From Stenotrophomonas oahuensis (GTDB lineage Bacteria; Pseudomonadota; Gammaproteobacteria; Xanthomonadales; Xanthomonadaceae): a DNA stretch of 64,000 bases. A model generated the notes under the pieces. That model worked only from the letters and a program-made list of their open reading frames with translations, had not been told where the DNA came from and did not search any database. The position numbers were made by a program, and so were the translations under genes. The stretch spans positions 124,001 through 188,000 of the forward strand of contig NZ_CP115541.1 in assembly GCF_031834595.1 (NCBI RefSeq). Direction: 5' to 3'. Shown one piece after another: positions 44,569 to 52,367 of this stretch. Within the stretch, counting starts at the first letter, position 1. Each line of letters begins with the position of its first letter.

Positions 44569-47466
44569 TCACCAGCGCACCCGGGCCCCGACCACGGCAT
44601 TCCACGCCTCCCAGCCCTCGTTGTTGAAGCGCCCCTGCCAGTAGCCCTCGCCATACAGGTCCCAGCCCTTGCCGAGCCGGGCGCTCAGCCCCGCGCCGGC
44701 GCGCCAGGCGCGCCCGTAGTGGTCGGTACGGAAGGTGACGCCGCTGATGTCCAGCTGGCCGCCGTCGTCGAAGCCCTCCAGATAGTCCAGCCGCAGCCAG
44801 GGTTCCCAGCGCCGTTCGGCCAGCCCCTCATCGGGATTGCGGTACAGCCGCACGCCCAGCCGCCCCAGCCCGGCCGACTCTGATCGACCGGCCACGCGCA
44901 GCCCCTCGCTGTCGCTGAACGGGTCCACGGTGATGTCCTGCCAGGCCAGCTGCAGCTGCGGCTCGAGGCCCCAGGCTGAGCCACCCAAGCTGAACGGCCA
45001 GCCGGTTTCCACTGACGCCAGCCAGCGACTGCCGCGCGGTCGCGCGACCTCCACCTCACCCTCCATGTCCACCCGTTTGCGGCCCTTGGCCACGCCGTAG
45101 CCGCCCTGCAGGTCCACGTACATGCCGCCGGCCGACATCCAGGTGCCGATCAGCATCCAGGTCCGGGTGTCGACGCGCAGGTCCGCCTCGGCATCGCGCA
45201 GCTCCGGTTCCTGTCCGGCCCGTCCCAGCGTGACGGCAGCCCCGATACGCCACACGCCACTGCCCTCGGACGGGACCAGCGCCGACCCGCCCAACTGCAG
45301 GGCCCGATAATCCTGGCGCATCGCGTAGCCGTACTCGGCGAATGACAGATGTGGCGCAAAGCGCGCACGGCCGCCGTGGGCACGCAGGAACATCTCGCTG
45401 TCCTGCCGGGTGTCCTGCCCGTCATCCGCACGGCGCACCTCGCCGAGGCGGCGATGCAGATTATCGAGGTCGTCCCACCCGGTGCTGATGAGGCCGTTGA
45501 GCATGGCGAGATAACCCGGAACCTGTGGCGCGAGCTCGTAGCGGCCCTCTTCTTCGCCGGCACCGACACCGCTGCCGCCTCCGCTACCGCCACCACCAGT
45601 ACCGCCACCGGTGCCGCCCCCGCTGCCACCGCCAGTGCCGCCACCTCCGCCACCAGTGCCGCCGCCTCCACCGGAACCGCCACCATCGCCATCTCCCCCA
45701 CCCGGAATTACAACCACTCCCGGCGGCAGCGGAATGGCGGTTTCGTATCCTCGCTGCAGTCGGTAGTCCCAGTAGCCGCCCGGATTGCCCACCAGGTTCT
45801 GCGCCGGCGAAGCGGCCCCGTTGGCGGCTCCCGGACCGTAGGCATACAGGCGGTAGCGGAACGGCGTACCGCCGGTAACGTACGGGCGCGCCAGGAGAAA
45901 CGCCGACGCGGTGGACTGCCCTGACACCTGTATCAACGACACGCCGGCGTCCGGGCCGTGATACGCCGCCGAAGCGCCGGTGGCGGTGCCGGAGGTCGCG
46001 GTGACGACCACACCGGTGAGCCCACTGGCGTCGCCCCGCACCAGCAGTCGGTCGGCGCGCTGGTTGGCCAGGGCCCCCTGATGCGCTTCGTTGACCGATG
46101 CGCCCAGGCGGATGGCCCCGAGGCCGTGGTAGCTGCCGCTCACTTGCAATACGTTGCCGAAGTTGACGCCGTCGGTGGCGGCAATCACGGCGCGGTTGTC
46201 GAGACTGCCGACGATGTCCAGCGCGCCCGGTGACGGCGACCACGCCACAAGCCCGGAACCCACCGCCAGGGTGCCGTGATTGCTGACCGCCCCTTCAATA
46301 CGGCTGCCGGTGCCGGCCAGCGTCGTGCTGGTGCCTATGTCGACTGTGTTGCCAGAGAGCACAGCGCCTTGCAGCCCCGGTGCGCCCAGCCAGAGCTGTC
46401 CGGTCGTAACAGTGGTCGCCGTGGCTTCGGTACGTCCGAGCAGGCTCCAGCGCTGCGCATCGACGTTCAAGCTGGCGAACTGCAGAAAATCGTTACTGGC
46501 CACGCCTTCACCATGCAGCACGATACGACTGCTGCCGGCCCCATAGGCGCTACCGATCAGCAAGGCACCGCTGTCCTGGGTGAGCGTGCCATTGCCGGTT
46601 TCGAAGCGCAGCGAGTAGGTACCACCCTGGATCAGGCCGGTGTTGTTGATGGCGGCGGTACCGTTGGTCATGCTGATCCCTACCGTGCCGGCGCGGATCG
46701 CGGCACCCTGCTGATTGATCACGGTGCCACCGGAATTGGTGGTGACGCCGACGCCGGTACTGGCCTCCACGCGCCCGGCATTGATCAGCGTCACCCCGCC
46801 ATTGACCAGGTTGACGCCATGGGTGGTGCCGCTCACGACGGCCGTGTTGGCATTGATGACATCGCCCGCACCGCCTTCCACGTGCAGTGCCTCACCGTTG
46901 GTGGCTTCAATCAGGCCGGCGTTGAGCAGACCGTTGCTGCTGTTGATCAGACGTACTCCGTAGTTTCCACCGACCACTTCGGCACCGGCAGCGTTGAGCA
47001 GAAAACCGCCGGCGCGAAGCTCCAGGCCTGGGCCAACGCTCGCGGCGATCCGCCCTTCATTGGTGACTGTAGCCGCGCTGTTGATGGCGGTGAATCCGCC
47101 GCCCACGCCCTGCACCACCGCGCCGATGTGGTTGTGGAAGGTTTCGCCGTTCTGCAGGCGCACGGCGAATACGTTGGGATCTGCGCTGATGAGTTGACCG
47201 TAGTTGTCCAGCGTCCAGCGGAAGTTCTGGCCGACCAATGCTTCGCCGTTGGTGGTGTTGACTGTGGTGCCGGCGGTGACCTGCGCGGTGGCGGCGTTGG
47301 AGCCGGGTTCGCTGTCTAGGTTGACGGTGGTGGTGCGGGGGGTGTCTACCACGACCTGGGCGGCGGCCAGGCATGGGGTGATCAGCGCTAGAGCAAGCGC
47401 ATTGCGCGCCAGTGACGGTGGTCGCGTTCCTTGCCTGACAGCGGCGGGCAGAGCCGATGCACGCAT
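44569..47466 (-). CDS. Autotransporter (type V secretion) with Gly/Ser-rich linker
   Basis: A 965-residue protein. A signal-like N-terminus (SLARNALALALITPCLAAAQ) precedes a passenger of repeating beta-helix units (for example TAAINNTGLIQGGTYSLRFE; NSAATVTNEGRIAASVG). A low-complexity Gly/Ser/Thr run occupies about residues 595-650. The C-terminal domain from about 690 (LISTGWDDLDNLHRRLGEVR) ends in aromatic strands with a terminal RVRW, the signature of an outer-membrane beta-barrel. The passenger has no recognised enzyme motif; adhesion is an inference. It separates rimP from its usual tRNA neighbour. Confidence 0.9.
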   Translation of the reverse strand: MRASALPAAVRQGTRPPSLARNALALALITPCLAAAQVVVDTPRTTTVNLDSEPGSNAATAQVTAGTTVNTTNGEALVGQNFRWTLDNYGQLISADPNVFAVRLQNGETFHNHIGAVVQGVGGGFTAINSAATVTNEGRIAASVGPGLELRAGGFLLNAAGAEVVGGNYGVRLINSSNGLLNAGLIEATNGEALHVEGGAGDVINANTAVVSGTTHGVNLVNGGVTLINAGRVEASTGVGVTTNSGGTVINQQGAAIRAGTVGISMTNGTAAINNTGLIQGGTYSLRFETGNGTLTQDSGALLIGSAYGAGSSRIVLHGEGVASNDFLQFASLNVDAQRWSLLGRTEATATTVTTGQLWLGAPGLQGAVLSGNTVDIGTSTTLAGTGSRIEGAVSNHGTLAVGSGLVAWSPSPGALDIVGSLDNRAVIAATDGVNFGNVLQVSGSYHGLGAIRLGASVNEAHQGALANQRADRLLVRGDASGLTGVVVTATSGTATGASAAYHGPDAGVSLIQVSGQSTASAFLLARPYVTGGTPFRYRLYAYGPGAANGAASPAQNLVGNPGGYWDYRLQRGYETAIPLPPGVVVIPGGGDGDGGGSGGGGGTGGGGGGTGGGSGGGTGGGTGGGGSGGGSGVGAGEEEGRYELAPQVPGYLAMLNGLISTGWDDLDNLHRRLGEVRRADDGQDTRQDSEMFLRAHGGRARFAPHLSFAEYGYAMRQDYRALQLGGSALVPSEGSGVWRIGAAVTLGRAGQEPELRDAEADLRVDTRTWMLIGTWMSAGGMYVDLQGGYGVAKGRKRVDMEGEVEVARPRGSRWLASVETGWPFSLGGSAWGLEPQLQLAWQDITVDPFSDSEGLRVAGRSESAGLGRLGVRLYRNPDEGLAERRWEPWLRLDYLEGFDDGGQLDISGVTFRTDHYGRAWRAGAGLSARLGKGWDLYGEGYWQGRFNNEGWEAWNAVVGARVRW

Positions 47467-47591
47467 GAGGCGTCTCCTTGCGGGGGAGCCTCGATTGCAG
47501 CGGCGGGGGAATCAACAGCGGATGAAAACTGCCCGCTAGAGGTCACATTTTCAAGCAGACCAGTAAAAGTACTTAGGGATTTTCAGGGCTA

Positions 47592-48344
47592 TCACGCGTC
47601 AGAGCTCCAGACTGAAACGTCGTCGTCGCGGTCGAACCGCAGCATGTCCAGATCGTCGTTGAAACGTACGCGCTTGTTCACTGCGGCGACCTCGCCTTCT
47701 GCGCGAAGGATCGATCCGGGCAGGCGAGCAGCCGGGCGGGCAGACCCTCTGTTCAACGACAGCCGCGGCCGTGGCTTCGCCTGTAGCTGCGGCTTTGGGG
47801 GTGGCGGTGGCCGTGAGCGCTGGTTTACGTTGCTCGCCCAACTGCGGGCCTCTAAGGGTTGAGAGCGTTCGGCCAGGCGGACACGAGTTGCTTCAGGATG
47901 GGAGCGCCCCGTTTGACTCATGGCGCGTGACTGGGTTCGTGGCGTTGCTCTAGCCAATCCCACTGCAAAGCCCCCCACCGCTGCGGCGACCGCCAGTCCT
48001 GCACCCACGATAGCAAGCGCAGAAGCAAGCTTGTGCTTGTCAGTGTGATAGGCGGCTACCGCTCCGATTGTGAAGACCCCCAGAATGCCGACTGCGAGAC
48101 CAGATGCGATCCATACTGCGGATTGCCCGCTGGGATCCTTGCGATTGATCGGATCCAGATGGCAGTAGGCGTAGCTGTTGAAGCCGCCTTGACCGAAGGG
48201 GCTCAAGCCATCAGGGCTCTGAAATCGTGTGAGCGCAGAGCTGTAGCAACGAGCACCATTTCCAAGCAGCTGCCAATTAGTCAGCGGCTCATGAAGGGTG
48301 CCTCCTTGGCCGAGGCGCATCTGCGAAGTGCCTACACAGTACAT
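47592..48344 (-). CDS. Orphan Rhs-core protein 1 with membrane segments (250 aa)
   Basis: The N-terminal part, NWQLLGNGARCYSSALTRFQ then SPDGLSPFGQGGFNSYAYCH and DPINRKDPSG, is the Rhs-associated core that normally ends a large Rhs cage. Two hydrophobic segments follow (SAVWIASGLAVGILGVFTIG; ALAIVGAGLAVAAAVGGFAV), then a Pro/Arg-rich variable tail. No Rhs repeats and no signal peptide. The start may be 48344 or 48320. It is the third and most eroded of three tandem copies, lacking the L-G-F-N-G opening. Role unknown; possibly toxin-related cassettes. Confidence 0.75.
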   Translation of the reverse strand: MYCVGTSQMRLGQGGTLHEPLTNWQLLGNGARCYSSALTRFQSPDGLSPFGQGGFNSYAYCHLDPINRKDPSGQSAVWIASGLAVGILGVFTIGAVAAYHTDKHKLASALAIVGAGLAVAAAVGGFAVGLARATPRTQSRAMSQTGRSHPEATRVRLAERSQPLEARSWASNVNQRSRPPPPPKPQLQAKPRPRLSLNRGSARPAARLPGSILRAEGEVAAVNKRVRFNDDLDMLRFDRDDDVSVWSSDA

Positions 48345-48383
48345 TCCTCGACCCCCTGTTCACCTTCCGGCCACATCCGCGCA

Positions 48384-49277
48384 TCAGTGGCCGCGAAACA
48401 GTGGATAGCGCCGGTGAAACGCTTCATTCAAGTATCTGGTTGCAATACTGCGAATCCGTGATTGTGGATGAAACTCGAAGTCGTATCCTGGCTTGGCCAC
48501 CGGCCTTGACCCCAGCATATCCACGCGCCCCCTCATTTCAGTGACCTTGACCCGCAATGTGTTGGAGAATGCCTGCCCCTGCGAAGCCAGCTTCCCCCCA
48601 AAGTCTGCTCTACAACTCAGCAGCAAGGTCGTTTTGTACTGGTAATCCGAACCCATATGCTGCTGGACCTGTCGGCCTAGCGTGGTTCCACTAACGGGCC
48701 CTTCAGCGCTTGTCACGAATCGATTCCCGTGCGTTACCAGAGCATCCTTGCCCACACCTGGGTAGAAGGTCGCATTTCCAATCTTGACTGCCTGGGAGTC
48801 GTCGAGAACCACACCTTCTAGTGGCGATGGTTTGGAATACCGCCGCGCAGACGATCCGCGTAGGCCACGCTGCATTGCGAATCCCCCCAGGACGACAGCA
48901 GCGGCGATACCCAGGCCCAATGCCAGCCGCCCGAGAGTTTCCGAAACTTGCGGATCATCTGCAGTTCGGGCTATGAAGCTCCCTGCACCTGTAATAAGTG
49001 CGGAAGCAGCTAAGCCAAGAGCGGCATACTGGAGGAAGTGACCGCTCGGATCATGGCAGTTGATAGGATCGTCACCGCAGTATGCGTATGCGTTCCTCCC
49101 TCCCTCTTCAAAGGGACTGAGGTTGTCCGGGTTGTGGAATCGCATCAGCACAGGGTTGAACGAACGATAGCCGTTGCCGAGCAACTGCCAGTCAAAGTGG
49201 CGTTCGTGCAGCTCTCCGTTGAAGCCCATTGAACTTGCAGCGTCCGATGACGCGGTAGTGACCGGCGCGGATGACAT
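48384..49277 (-). CDS. Orphan Rhs-core protein 2 with variable C-terminus (297 aa)
   Basis: Rhs core: MGFNGELHERHFDWQLLGNG, FNPVLMRFHNPDNLSPFEEG, GRNAYAYCGDDPINCHDPSG. Two membrane-like segments follow (FLQYAALGLAASALITGAGS; LALGLGIAAAVVLGGFAMQR). The C-terminus (residues 150-297) is unique, with a YKTTLLLSCRADFGGKLASQ strand-and-Cys motif. That motif recalls C-terminal domains of polymorphic toxins, but no catalytic set is proven. The ATG lies 4 nt from a G19C17 block, which replaces the expected ribosome site. Confidence 0.78.
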   Translation of the reverse strand: MSSAPVTTASSDAASSMGFNGELHERHFDWQLLGNGYRSFNPVLMRFHNPDNLSPFEEGGRNAYAYCGDDPINCHDPSGHFLQYAALGLAASALITGAGSFIARTADDPQVSETLGRLALGLGIAAAVVLGGFAMQRGLRGSSARRYSKPSPLEGVVLDDSQAVKIGNATFYPGVGKDALVTHGNRFVTSAEGPVSGTTLGRQVQQHMGSDYQYKTTLLLSCRADFGGKLASQGQAFSNTLRVKVTEMRGRVDMLGSRPVAKPGYDFEFHPQSRIRSIATRYLNEAFHRRYPLFRGH

Positions 49278-49281
49278 GGAC

Positions 49282-49317
49282 GGGGGGGGGGGGGGGGGGG
49301 CCCCCCCCCCCCCCCCC
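49282..49317. repeat. G19C17 homopolymer palindrome
   Basis: Nineteen G (49282-49300) followed by seventeen C (49301-49317), just upstream of orphan Rhs-core gene 2. Such a block could slip or form a hairpin, or could be an assembly join of poly-G read ends. Confidence 0.95.
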
Positions 49318-49394
49318 GAATTTCGAGAATCTGCCGCTTGTCGCCCCCGACAGACCTACGCTGCGATACCCGCGGTTAGAGGGTCGTGAAGAGC

Positions 49395-49416
49395 AGCCGG
49401 GCAAGCCCGGCTCTAC
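49395..49416. repeat. SMAG-like palindrome, copy 1 of duplicated tRNA unit
   Basis: AGCCGGGCAAGCCCGGCTCT followed by AC, the inverse of the element at 31174. It precedes a terminator and tRNA in the + direction, matching 50549-50570. Confidence 0.8.
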
Positions 49417-49446
49417 GTCGCGGGGCCCCGCGGCGTCGAGCGGGCA

Positions 49447-49480
49447 ACAAAAAAGGCGAGCCGTTGCCGGATCGCCTTTT
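49447..49480 (-). terminator. Intrinsic terminator of initiator tRNA copy 1
   Basis: Leftward AAGGCGA / TCGCCTT stem with a 12-nt loop, ending in TTTTTTGTT, about 32 nt after the tRNA. Confidence 0.85.
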
Positions 49481-49510
49481 CGTCTACTGCATCTGCATTG
49501 CAGATTGAGT

Positions 49511-49587
49511 TGGTAGCGGGGGCAGGATTTGAACCTGCGACCTTCGGGTTATGAGCCCGACGAGCTGCCAGACTGCTCCACCCCGCA
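49511..49587 (-). tRNA. Initiator tRNA-fMet(CAT), copy 1
   Basis: A 77-nt cloverleaf with anticodon CAT. Initiator marks: three G-C pairs at the base of the anticodon stem (GGGCTCATAACCC) and no Watson-Crick pair at 1:72 (T1, T72 by my count). CCA is encoded. Copy 2 at 50697-50773 is the same over its visible length. Confidence 0.95.
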
Positions 49588-49630
49588 GCAGAAGCGGAAT
49601 TGTAGAGCAGTTCCTTTCATCCTGCAAGCA

Positions 49631-50464
49631 TCAGAAGGCACCGCCGTAATAGGGCTTCAAGGAACGCCTGCGACCGTTGTCAGGTTTGCCGACCTTGCGA
49701 GCCTTGCCGCCGCCCCTCCCGAGGGGTTTGCGGTATGGCCCGGCGGTAACGAGCGAGAGTTTTCGGATGGACTTGTTTGGCGCTACCAAGGGAGCCGTTG
49801 CCTGGGACGCTGTGTGGTCAAAACCCGCGCGGCGTTGCCGCTGCAGTTCTGCTTGGGTCGGGCCGCCCCCCTGCCCTGTCGTCGTCGCAGGCATAGGCCG
49901 AGCGGGAACGATGGAACTGGTCGATTGCGTCAACGACGCATCGGTGACGGTGGTCTGGCGTGACAGATTGAACGACGGCGATCGTGCCGGGGGCGTTAGA
50001 GGTGGTGCAGTTGGGACCGGGGTCGGGACGCTTGTCACCCCTTGCCTGGGGAAGAATTTGACTTTGATGTAATAAGCCCCCACGCCCGCGGCGGCGATGC
50101 CTGTAACGATTCCAGCAATGGAAAAAATTTTTGCCTCAGTGGAGTCAGGGGGAAAGAGACCCCTCGCAGCCGCACTGACACCGGTAAGGCCGGTGAAGAC
50201 CAATCCGAGTGCCATCACCTTGAAGTGAAAGCGCCCGTTCGGATCGTGGTTGTTCACCGGATCGTCGCCGCAATACCCATAGGCATTCAGGCCACCTTTG
50301 TCGAATGGGCTCAACGTGTCGGGGCTGTGGAAGCGCATGAGAAGCGGGCTGTAGATGCGGTGACCGTTGCCCAGCGCCTGCCACGCGCTCGTTGGTTCGT
50401 GATATTCGCCGTTGTAGCCTAGGCGCGCTGCGATGAGTGCGTGGGTGTTTGCGCCGGAACCCAT
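49631..50464 (-). CDS. Orphan Rhs-core protein 3 between duplicated tRNAs (277 aa)
   Basis: Rhs core: LGYNGEYHEPTSAWQALGNG, YSPLLMRFHSPDTLSPFDKG, GLNAYGYCGDDPVNNHDPNG. Two hydrophobic segments follow (VMALGLVFTGLTGVSAAARG; IFSIAGIVTGIAAAGVGAYY), then a Thr/Pro-rich linker and a basic tail (KPLGRGGGKARKVGKPDNGR). Same layout as proteins 1 and 2 with a different tail. It lies between the two tRNA-fMet genes, so the tRNA duplication and its acquisition may be linked. Confidence 0.78.
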   Translation of the reverse strand: MGSGANTHALIAARLGYNGEYHEPTSAWQALGNGHRIYSPLLMRFHSPDTLSPFDKGGLNAYGYCGDDPVNNHDPNGRFHFKVMALGLVFTGLTGVSAAARGLFPPDSTEAKIFSIAGIVTGIAAAGVGAYYIKVKFFPRQGVTSVPTPVPTAPPLTPPARSPSFNLSRQTTVTDASLTQSTSSIVPARPMPATTTGQGGGPTQAELQRQRRAGFDHTASQATAPLVAPNKSIRKLSLVTAGPYRKPLGRGGGKARKVGKPDNGRRRSLKPYYGGAF

Positions 50465-50484
50465 GATGGTCTTCCCCGCTTTGG

Positions 50485-50504
50485 TGATGCTGGTGTTGTC
50501 CCCG
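50485..50504. repeat. 20-bp sequence shared with the tRNA-Pro upstream region
   Basis: TGATGCTGGTGTTGTCCCCG occurs here, upstream of orphan Rhs-core gene 3, and at 23442-23461, directly upstream of tRNA-Pro, in the same orientation. Confidence 0.85.
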
Positions 50505-50548
50505 TGGGGTTACGCTGCGTGAGGTGCTGTTAGTTGGTCGTGAACGGC

Positions 50549-50570
50549 AGCCGGGCAAGCCCGGCTCTAC
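50549..50570. repeat. SMAG-like palindrome, copy 2 of duplicated tRNA unit
   Basis: Same 22 bp as 49395-49416; flanked by a short GTCGTGAA match, part of the duplicated palindrome-terminator-tRNA block. Confidence 0.8.
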
Positions 50571-50651
50571 GTGTACCGCGACATTCCGGCGATACGACAT
50601 TCCGGCATACCGGCGGTTCGGCGGTTCGGCATTCCAGCGCCCGGAGAGGGC

Positions 50652-50686
50652 AAACAAAAAAGGCGACCCGTTTCGGGGTCGCCCTT
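50652..50686 (-). terminator. Intrinsic terminator of initiator tRNA copy 2
   Basis: Leftward GGCGACCCCG / CGGGTCGCC stem followed by TTTTTTGTTTG. It differs from terminator 1 in the upper stem but shares the base. Confidence 0.9.
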
Positions 50687-50696
50687 CTTGTTTTCT

Positions 50697-50773
50697 TGGT
50701 AGCGGGGGCAGGATTTGAACCTGCGACCTTCGGGTTATGAGCCCGACGAGCTGCCAGACTGCTCCACCCCGCA
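50697..50773 (-). tRNA. Initiator tRNA-fMet(CAT), copy 2
   Basis: Same 77-nt gene as copy 1 with anticodon CAT and the three G-C anticodon-stem pairs. A TAATAT -10-like hexamer lies upstream (50858-50863 complement). It stands right after nuoN, the usual Xanthomonadaceae position, so it may be the original copy. Confidence 0.95.
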
Positions 50774-50891
50774 TCAGAAGCGGATGAGCCGGAATCTGTA
50801 GATTCCGTAAGCAACGATCTTCTGGCGAAACCGCTGCAGCAACAACTCAGGAAACGAATATTACACGATTTGTGCAGTTTTGTATCGTTTT

Positions 50892-52358
50892 TTATGCAAG
50901 ATGTGCAAAAGCCTGCTGGCACCAGACCATGATCGGGTTCCAGGCGAAGCCCAGGGCCAGCAGCGCCAGGGCGTTCACGCCCAGCACCACGCCCAGAACA
51001 CGGTCGTTGTGGGCCGGCAGCGGCTCACCCACCGGCTCATCGAAGTACATGACCTTGATGACGCGCAGGTAGTAGAAGCAGCCGACCACGGCGCACAGCA
51101 CACCCAGGATGGCCAGCCACAGCAGGCCGCCATCGACAGCTGCGCCGAGCACGGCCAGCTTGGTCCAGAAGCCAAGGAACGGCGGGATGCCGGCCATCGA
51201 GGCCATGATGCACAGGACCAGCCCGGCCATCCACGGGTTGCGGGCGTTCAGGCCCTTGAAGTCTTCGATCTTCTCGGCTTCGAAGCCATTGCGCGACAGC
51301 GCGATGATCGCGCCGAAGCCGGCGGTCGACATGATCGCGTAGCTCAGGGCGTAGAACAGCGCCGCCGAGTAGCCGCGCTCGCCACCACCGGCAATGCCCA
51401 GCAGCAGGAAGCCGATGTGCGACACGGTGGAGTACGCGAGCATGCGCTTCAAGTTGCTCTGCGCGATGGCCATCAGGTTGCCGATGACCAACGACAGTGC
51501 CGCCAGGCCACCAATGAGGATCTTCCACTCGGCCGCCAGCGGGCCAACCCCGACTTCCAGCAGGCGGTAGGCCATGCCAAACGCAGCCAGCTTCGGTGCG
51601 GAGCTGATGAACAGCGCGACCGGTGCCGGAGCACCCTGGTACACGTCCGGCAGCCACATGTGGAACGGCGCCGCACCCAGCTTGAAGGCTACGCCGGCAA
51701 TCATGAACACCACGCCGGTCAGCAGCAGCACGCGCTCTTCGGTGTGGGCGATGGAATCGTGGATCACGTCCAGGTGCAGCGAACCGGTGGCACCGTAGAT
51801 CAGCGACATGCCGTACAGCAGCAGGCCCGAGGCCAGCGACCCCAGCACGATGTACTTCATCGCCGCTTCGGTGGCCAGCTTGTTGTCACGGTTGCTGGCA
51901 ACCAGCGCGTACGAGCACAGCGCCAGCAGTTCCAGGCCCAGGTAGACCATCAGCAGGCTGCCGGCCGAGACCAGGATCATCATGCCGGCGGTGGCGAACA
52001 TGATCAGCACCGGGATCTCGCCCTGGAACAGATCGCGTTCGCGCAGGTAGCTCCAGCCGTAGATCAGGGTCAGGCCGCTGCACAGCACGACCACGGTCTT
52101 CATGACGTCGGCGGCGGTGTCGCGGATGAACATGCCATGGAACACCTCACCCTGCCCGCCCACGCCGGTAGCCAGCATGAACAGCACCACGGCCAGTGCA
52201 GCGACCGAGAACAGGTGGGTCCAGATCTTCTTTTCCTTGCTGATGAACAGGTCAAGGATCATCAGCGCGAAGGCGCTGCCGATCAGCACCAGCTCGGGAG
52301 CGAGCGGCGGCAGGTCAGCGGCGGTCAATGGCAACAGCGAAGAGGTGGTCATCATCAA
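50892..52358 (-). CDS. nuoN: NADH-quinone oxidoreductase subunit N
   Basis: A 488-residue antiporter-like membrane subunit of complex I with about 14 helices. YGMSLIYGATGSLHLDVIHD, KLGAAPFHMWLPDVYQGAPA (the His/Trp motif of antiporter-like subunits) and LKRMLAYSTVSHIGFLLLGI (broken-helix Lys region) are seen. Last gene of the leftward nuo operon. Confidence 0.98.
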   Translation of the reverse strand: MMMTTSSLLPLTAADLPPLAPELVLIGSAFALMILDLFISKEKKIWTHLFSVAALAVVLFMLATGVGGQGEVFHGMFIRDTAADVMKTVVVLCSGLTLIYGWSYLRERDLFQGEIPVLIMFATAGMMILVSAGSLLMVYLGLELLALCSYALVASNRDNKLATEAAMKYIVLGSLASGLLLYGMSLIYGATGSLHLDVIHDSIAHTEERVLLLTGVVFMIAGVAFKLGAAPFHMWLPDVYQGAPAPVALFISSAPKLAAFGMAYRLLEVGVGPLAAEWKILIGGLAALSLVIGNLMAIAQSNLKRMLAYSTVSHIGFLLLGIAGGGERGYSAALFYALSYAIMSTAGFGAIIALSRNGFEAEKIEDFKGLNARNPWMAGLVLCIMASMAGIPPFLGFWTKLAVLGAAVDGGLLWLAILGVLCAVVGCFYYLRVIKVMYFDEPVGEPLPAHNDRVLGVVLGVNALALLALGFAWNPIMVWCQQAFAHLA

Positions 52359-52367
52359 ATCCTGGAA

